Both the position numbers and the translations under genes were made by a program. From Streptomyces sp. FIT100 (GTDB lineage Bacteria > Actinomycetota > Actinomycetes > Streptomycetales > Streptomycetaceae): 64,000 bases of DNA. The notes under the pieces are model-generated. The model saw nothing but the letters and a program-made list of their open reading frames with translations, did no database searches and had not been told where the DNA came from. The DNA lies in contig NZ_CP075715.1 of assembly GCF_024584805.1 (NCBI RefSeq), positions 3,592,026 to 3,656,025 on the forward strand, written 5' to 3'. This document shows positions 60,454 through 64,000 of this stretch, in pieces (the stretch's first letter is position 1; every line of letters starts with the position of its first letter).

Positions 60454-61269
60454 ATGAGCTTCGGCGACGAGCACGACAGCAACGGGGGCGCGGGACAGAC
60501 CCGTACGCGCCTCCCGGAAGCCGGCAACGACGTCTACGGCGGCGCACGCCGGCCCGTACGGAACTCGCGCTCCCTCATCACCGTGGTGGGCGTCGTCACT
60601 CTGCTGATCGCCGCGATCGCGTTCGCGAACCGCGGCGACGGCGCGGACAACCCCCAAAGCACGTCGGAAGCGAAGGGCTCGACCCCGACGGCGGCGACGG
60701 GCGTGCGCCCCGTGAAGGGGAAGGACGGGGCAATCGCGACGGGGTACGCGAAGGACGAGCAGGGGGCGCAGAGCGCGGCGGCGAATTACGCGGTGGCGCT
60801 CGTCTCCGCCGACATCCTCAAGCCTGACCGGCGGAGCGAGATCGTGCGGCAGTTGTTCGTCGCGAGCAAGGTCAGCGAACTGGAAACCAGCTTCGACAAG
60901 GCCTACAGCAAGGAGTTCCTGGAGAAGCTCGGGCTCGACACGAGCGGCAACGCCGCCGAAGGACTGACCTACGTGTCTCGGACTGCACCCGTTGGCACCA
61001 AGATCACCCGGTCCACGGACAACTCCGCAACGATCGAAGTCTGGTGCACGGGCGTGTTCGGGATTGCCGGCGTGGGCTCCACCAATCCTGTGACCAACGA
61101 CTGGTTCACGATGACGCTGAGTCTGCAATGGACGGGTGGGGACTGGAAGGTCGCGAGCTTCTCCCAGAAGGAGGGCCCCGCCCCCGTGAACGCTGACCGC
61201 ACGGCCTCCAGCGCCGATGACATCGCGAAGGCCGTCGAGGAGTTCGGAGGGTTCACGTATGCCCGCTAG
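60454..61269 (+). CDS. Single-pass membrane protein, VirB8/TcpC-like candidate
   Basis: A 271-aa protein: polar N-terminus (about 40 residues), one helix (SLITVVGVVTLLIAAIAFA), then an extracytoplasmic domain (ATGYAKDEQGAQSAAANYAVALVSADILKPDRRSEIVRQLFVASKVSELETSFDKAYSKEFLEKLGL, TVSIEVWCTGVFGIAGVGSTNPVTNDWFTMTLSLQWTGGDWKVASFSQKEGP). The N-helix plus NTF2-like mixed domain is the VirB8/TcpC layout of T4SS. GAGGGGGC precedes ATG 60454. Its stop overlaps the next gene's start by 11 nt. Confidence 0.78.
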   Translation: MSFGDEHDSNGGAGQTRTRLPEAGNDVYGGARRPVRNSRSLITVVGVVTLLIAAIAFANRGDGADNPQSTSEAKGSTPTAATGVRPVKGKDGAIATGYAKDEQGAQSAAANYAVALVSADILKPDRRSEIVRQLFVASKVSELETSFDKAYSKEFLEKLGLDTSGNAAEGLTYVSRTAPVGTKITRSTDNSATIEVWCTGVFGIAGVGSTNPVTNDWFTMTLSLQWTGGDWKVASFSQKEGPAPVNADRTASSADDIAKAVEEFGGFTYAR

Positions 61270-62608
61270 CCCGCGCCGAGCGCTTCGCTTCGCCGGCGTA
61301 GCGGCAGCCGTCCAGACGACGGTGATGCTGCTGGCGGCGCGTGCGCACGCGGCACCCAGCCCCACGCCGACGCCGTCACCGTCCAACGCGGACGACTGTG
61401 ACCTCATCGTCGGCCCCGCACGCGACTACTGCGAAAACGGCGACGCCACCCCCCGCTCCCCCTCCCTCGACGACCCCACCACCCCCCTCGACCCCCTCGC
61501 CTCCCTCGCCAAGGGCTGTGCCGACGCCGCCGTCGCGATCGTCGACGCGCTGTCGAAGGCCGTGAAGTCCACCGCGCAGGTGGACTTCACCAACGACACC
61601 TTCCTCTCCCAGTACGCCATCGTCTTCGCCGCCGCCACCTTCCTCACCCTCCTCCTCTGGCTCCTCGCCGTCGCCAAGCGCGCGATCCGCGGTGTGCCGC
61701 TCGCGACGGCGATGTCCGAGGCGATCGGGTTCCTCTGGCTGACCGTTCTCGCCTCGGCCTTCACGCCGCTGATCCTCTACACGCTCGTCTCGGCGACCGA
61801 CGCGATCACCGAGGTGATCGCGTCGGGGACCGGCGGGCAGACGGACGTCTTCTTCGGCAGCTTCAAGGAGGCGCTGCAGAAGGGCGATGACATCGGCGGC
61901 GGGCCGATCATGCTGATCATCGTGTCGCTCGTGACGGTCGTCGCGGCCGGTGTGCTGTACCTGGAGCTGTTCATCCGGGCCGTGCTGCTGTACGTCGGCG
62001 CACTGCTCGGTGTCGTCGTGTACGCGGGGCTCGTCGACAAGAACCTCTGGGGGCATGTCCGCCGCTGGGCCGGGATCATGATCGCGGTGATCCTCGTGAA
62101 GCCGGTCATCATCATCGTGCTCGGTCTCGCGGGGGCGCTCTCGGGCGACGACGGGCCGAACGCGTTCTCCGCCGTGGTCACCGGCCTCGCGATCATCCTG
62201 CTCGCCATCTTCGCCTCGGCGATGATCTACCGCTTCGTCCCCGGTTTCGGCGACGAGATCGCGGCCTCCCGCAACAACCGCATCCAGAACAGCGCCGAGA
62301 GCAAGGCGGCCGCCGTCATCAGCTCCCCCGCCGCCCTCGTCTCGCAGGGCATCAAGACCCACTCCACCCGCAGCGAGCAGCACGGCGGCGGCTCCGAGGC
62401 CCGGCCCGCGAGCCCCGTCGCCGGCGGTGTGGCGGCGCACGGTTCGCGCGGGGGATCGGCCGGGGGCATGGGCGGGGGCGGTGGCGGCGGCGGAATTGTC
62501 CCCTCCGCCGCACCTCCGCCCCGTAGCGGGAACGCCCCCACCGCGGGCACCCCCCACAGCAACCGCAAGAGCACAGGCACAGGAAGCACAGGAGGTGGAG
62601 GGCGTTGA
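61259..62608 (+). CDS. Polytopic membrane protein, VirB6/TrbL-like candidate
   Basis: A 449-aa protein: cleavable signal (RRALRFAGVAAAVQTTVMLLAARAHAAP), a Thr/Pro/Ser linker, then about seven helices (FLSQYAIVFAAATFLTLLLWLLAV, EAIGFLWLTVLASAFTPLILYTLV, IMLIIVSLVTVVAAGVLYLELFIRAVLLYVGALLGVVVYAGLV, WAGIMIAVILVKPVIIIVLGLAGAL, AFSAVVTGLAIILLAIFASAMIYRFVPGFGDE), and a Gly/Ser/Pro-rich tail. The polytopic core before a low-complexity C-tail is typical of VirB6/TrbL. GGAGGG lies before ATG. Coupled to the upstream gene; its TGA overlaps the next TTG. Confidence 0.8.
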   Translation: MPASPRRALRFAGVAAAVQTTVMLLAARAHAAPSPTPTPSPSNADDCDLIVGPARDYCENGDATPRSPSLDDPTTPLDPLASLAKGCADAAVAIVDALSKAVKSTAQVDFTNDTFLSQYAIVFAAATFLTLLLWLLAVAKRAIRGVPLATAMSEAIGFLWLTVLASAFTPLILYTLVSATDAITEVIASGTGGQTDVFFGSFKEALQKGDDIGGGPIMLIIVSLVTVVAAGVLYLELFIRAVLLYVGALLGVVVYAGLVDKNLWGHVRRWAGIMIAVILVKPVIIIVLGLAGALSGDDGPNAFSAVVTGLAIILLAIFASAMIYRFVPGFGDEIAASRNNRIQNSAESKAAAVISSPAALVSQGIKTHSTRSEQHGGGSEARPASPVAGGVAAHGSRGGSAGGMGGGGGGGGIVPSAAPPPRSGNAPTAGTPHSNRKSTGTGSTGGGGR

Positions 62609-64000
62609 CGACGCAGTCCCAGCCCATCGCGCCCCGCCGTACGTACCTCATCGGCCGGGCCCGGCCGAACGCGATCATCGGCAAGAACCGTGAGACCGGC
62701 GAGATCGCGCTGATCATCGCCGGCGCGTTCCTCGGCATGATGAGCGGCCTGCTGGTCCCCCTGCTCTCCCTGCGGATCGTGCTGCTGACGGGCTTCCCGA
62801 TGCTGGCGCTCGCGGCCGTGTACGTGCCGTACAAGCAGCGCACGTTCTACCGCTGGTTCGAGATCAACCGCAGCTTCAAGCGCACCGTCCGCCAGGGCAC
62901 CGTCTACCGCTCCGTCGCCATGGAGGCGGGCACCCGCGTCGACGGGCGCGAGGTCGAGGTCGGGCCGCCGCCCGGCATCGGGCGGATCAGCTGGCTCGCC
63001 GCGCCCTTCGGGCCGGACGAGATCGCCGTCCTGCTGCACGCCGACCGCCGCACCGTCACCGCCGCGATCGAGATCGAGGGCCCGGGCGTCGGACTGCGCG
63101 ACAGCGAGGACCAGGAAGCCCTGGTGGACCGTTTCGGCACCCTCCTCAAGCATGTCGCCAACGGCGACGGCTTTGTGACGCGCCTTCAGATGCTGGCCCG
63201 CACCCTGCCCGCCGACCCCGACGCGCACGCCAAGGACGTCGCCCAGCGCGGCGACCACAACGCCCCCGGCTGGCTCCAGCAGTCGTACGACCAGCTCCAG
63301 TCGATGGTGTCCACATCGAGCGAGCAGCACCGCGCCTATCTCGTCGCGTGCATGCACTTCAACCGCGAACTGGCCGCCGAGGCCGAGACCATGGCCCGCG
63401 CCGCCCGCCAGGCGAGCGGCGCGAAGAAGCTCGACAAGGACGCCGGCCTCGCCGTCGTCATGGCCCGCGAGCTCACCGACATCTGCGCCCGCCTCGCCGA
63501 GGCCGACATCCGCGTACGCCAGCCCCTGGGCCAGGCCAGGCTCGCCTCGCTCGTGCACTCCATGTACGACCCGGACCACCCCATCGACCACATCCAGGCC
63601 ATGACGAAGCGCAACGCCTGGCCCGCCGAACTCGACGCGCTGGAGCCGACGTATCTCCAGGCCAAGACCCGCGAGTCGGCGACGCGCGCCCCCTGGTGCC
63701 ACGCCACCGCCTGGGTGAAGGAGTGGCCGATGACCCCCGTCGGCGTCAACTTCCTCGCCCCGCTGCTCGTCCACACCCCGGACGTGATCCGTACGGTCGC
63801 GGTCTGCATGGACCTCGAACCCACCGAGGTCGCCATCGAGCGCATGCTGACCGAGAAGACCAACGACGAGGCGGAGGCGAGCCGCGCCGCCAAGATGAAC
63901 CGGACCGTCGACCCACGCGACATCGCCGCCCACGGCCGGCTCGACCAGCGGGGTGAAGATCTCGCCAGTGGCGCGGCAGGCGTCAATCTTGTCGGGTACA
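62605..64000 (+). CDS. SCO6880-type (PrgI/VirB3-fused) T4SS-like protein, truncated by the window edge
   Basis: Starts TTG 62605, overlapping the previous stop (TTGA), after GGAGGTGGAGGG. Reads TTQSQPIAPRRTYLIGRARPNAIIGKNRETGEIALIIAGAFLGMMSGLLVPLLSLRIVLLTGFPMLALAAVYVPYKQRTFYRW: PrgI/VirB3-like pair of helices, then a long soluble domain (WFEINRSFKRTVRQGTVYRS ... IGRISWLAAPFGPDEIAVLLHADRRTVTAAIEIEGPGVGLRDSEDQEALVDRFGTLLKHVANGDGFVTRLQMLART). This matches the SCO6880 family from memory. At least 465 residues are visible and no stop is reached. Expected partner is a VirB4-type ATPase beyond the right edge. Confidence 0.85.
   Translation, partial: MTTQSQPIAPRRTYLIGRARPNAIIGKNRETGEIALIIAGAFLGMMSGLLVPLLSLRIVLLTGFPMLALAAVYVPYKQRTFYRWFEINRSFKRTVRQGTVYRSVAMEAGTRVDGREVEVGPPPGIGRISWLAAPFGPDEIAVLLHADRRTVTAAIEIEGPGVGLRDSEDQEALVDRFGTLLKHVANGDGFVTRLQMLARTLPADPDAHAKDVAQRGDHNAPGWLQQSYDQLQSMVSTSSEQHRAYLVACMHFNRELAAEAETMARAARQASGAKKLDKDAGLAVVMARELTDICARLAEADIRVRQPLGQARLASLVHSMYDPDHPIDHIQAMTKRNAWPAELDALEPTYLQAKTRESATRAPWCHATAWVKEWPMTPVGVNFLAPLLVHTPDVIRTVAVCMDLEPTEVAIERMLTEKTNDEAEASRAAKMNRTVDPRDIAAHGRLDQRGEDLASGAAGVNLVGY

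Noticed and set aside
62227..63933. A 568-aa minus-strand frame antisense to the SCO6880-like gene
   Set aside because: Low-complexity translation; the plus strand encodes an uninterrupted conserved protein with overlapping start and ribosome site.
1..64000. tRNA, rRNA, CRISPR arrays, insertion sequences and prophage genes
   Set aside because: None could be recognised; no CCA-ending cloverleaf, no regularly spaced repeats and no transposase or integrase motif was seen.

Overview
The window is about 72% G+C with the third-position bias, short operons, Tat substrates, leaderless starts and gene content of a Streptomyces chromosome core. Mycothiol genes (mshA, mshD), glnR, nur, ppk, pstSCAB, pit and an rsiG homologue occur in an order that, from memory, follows the SCO4204-to-SCO4126 stretch of S. 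coelicolor, with accessory insertions. No rRNA, tRNA, CRISPR array, transposase or phage gene was seen.

Layout. 1-4.2 kb: tail of an MFS transporter, a Tat-exported beta-helix protein, and mshA with a YbjN protein. 4.4-10 kb: a methyltransferase, an NlpC/P60 wall hydrolase, a receiver-PP2C phosphatase, and the HTH regulator - HbhA-like - DUF2516 set behind a palindromic operator. 10-19.7 kb: a more accessory stretch with a VOC protein, a decayed methyltransferase, a hydrolase, an SDR, MarR with an MFS exporter, a DHFR-like protein, a kinase-fold phosphotransferase, and coupled GntR-HAD genes. 19.8-29 kb: Eis-like acetyltransferase, RsiG, dtd, YgfZ, Nur, a nitrobindin-like protein, a 32-aa membrane peptide, three tandem paralogous membrane-anchored proteins, DsrE, DUF3099 and LacI. 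29-35 kb: GlnR, a hydrolase, a MoaD/ThiS protein, two envelope proteins, then a sulfur operon (sulfurtransferase, DUF1416) preceded by a Cys-containing leader peptide. 35.4-42.7 kb: S1C protease with a two-component pair, PI-PLC, 5'-nucleotidase, mshD. 42.7-43.6 kb: decayed GntR/ABC operon. 43.8-54 kb: the phosphate block ppk-CHAD-NUDIX, a PHO-box array, pstSCAB, pit and DUF47. 54-59.5 kb: CsoR with its operator, small proteins, a lipoprotein, PAP2, a lytic transglycosylase/NlpC protein and a thioesterase. 59.9-64 kb: a membrane-protein operon built like a reduced type IV secretion system, running off the right edge; it resembles the cmd locus of S. coelicolor.

How the genes fit together. The strongest theme is phosphate: high-affinity (Pst) and low-affinity (Pit/DUF47) uptake, polyphosphate synthesis with CHAD and NUDIX partners, and secreted phosphoesterases (5'-nucleotidase, PI-PLC), with GlnR, the nitrogen regulator, in the same window. 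A second theme is thiol and sulfur chemistry (mshA, mshD, sulfurtransferase, DUF1416, MoaD-like, DsrE). A third is development and envelope (RsiG, a BldD-box match upstream of the T4SS-like locus, wall hydrolases, HbhA-like protein).

Main leads for follow-up: a repeat of about 38 bp inserted in the same reading frame in two unrelated genes and found again upstream of ppk; the T4SS-like operon with its BldD-box match and nested hairpin; the sulfur leader peptide; and operator-like palindromes upstream of the hbhA-linked regulator, the PP2C phosphatase and rsiG. Start sites, operators and remote homologies were read by eye, without alignments.
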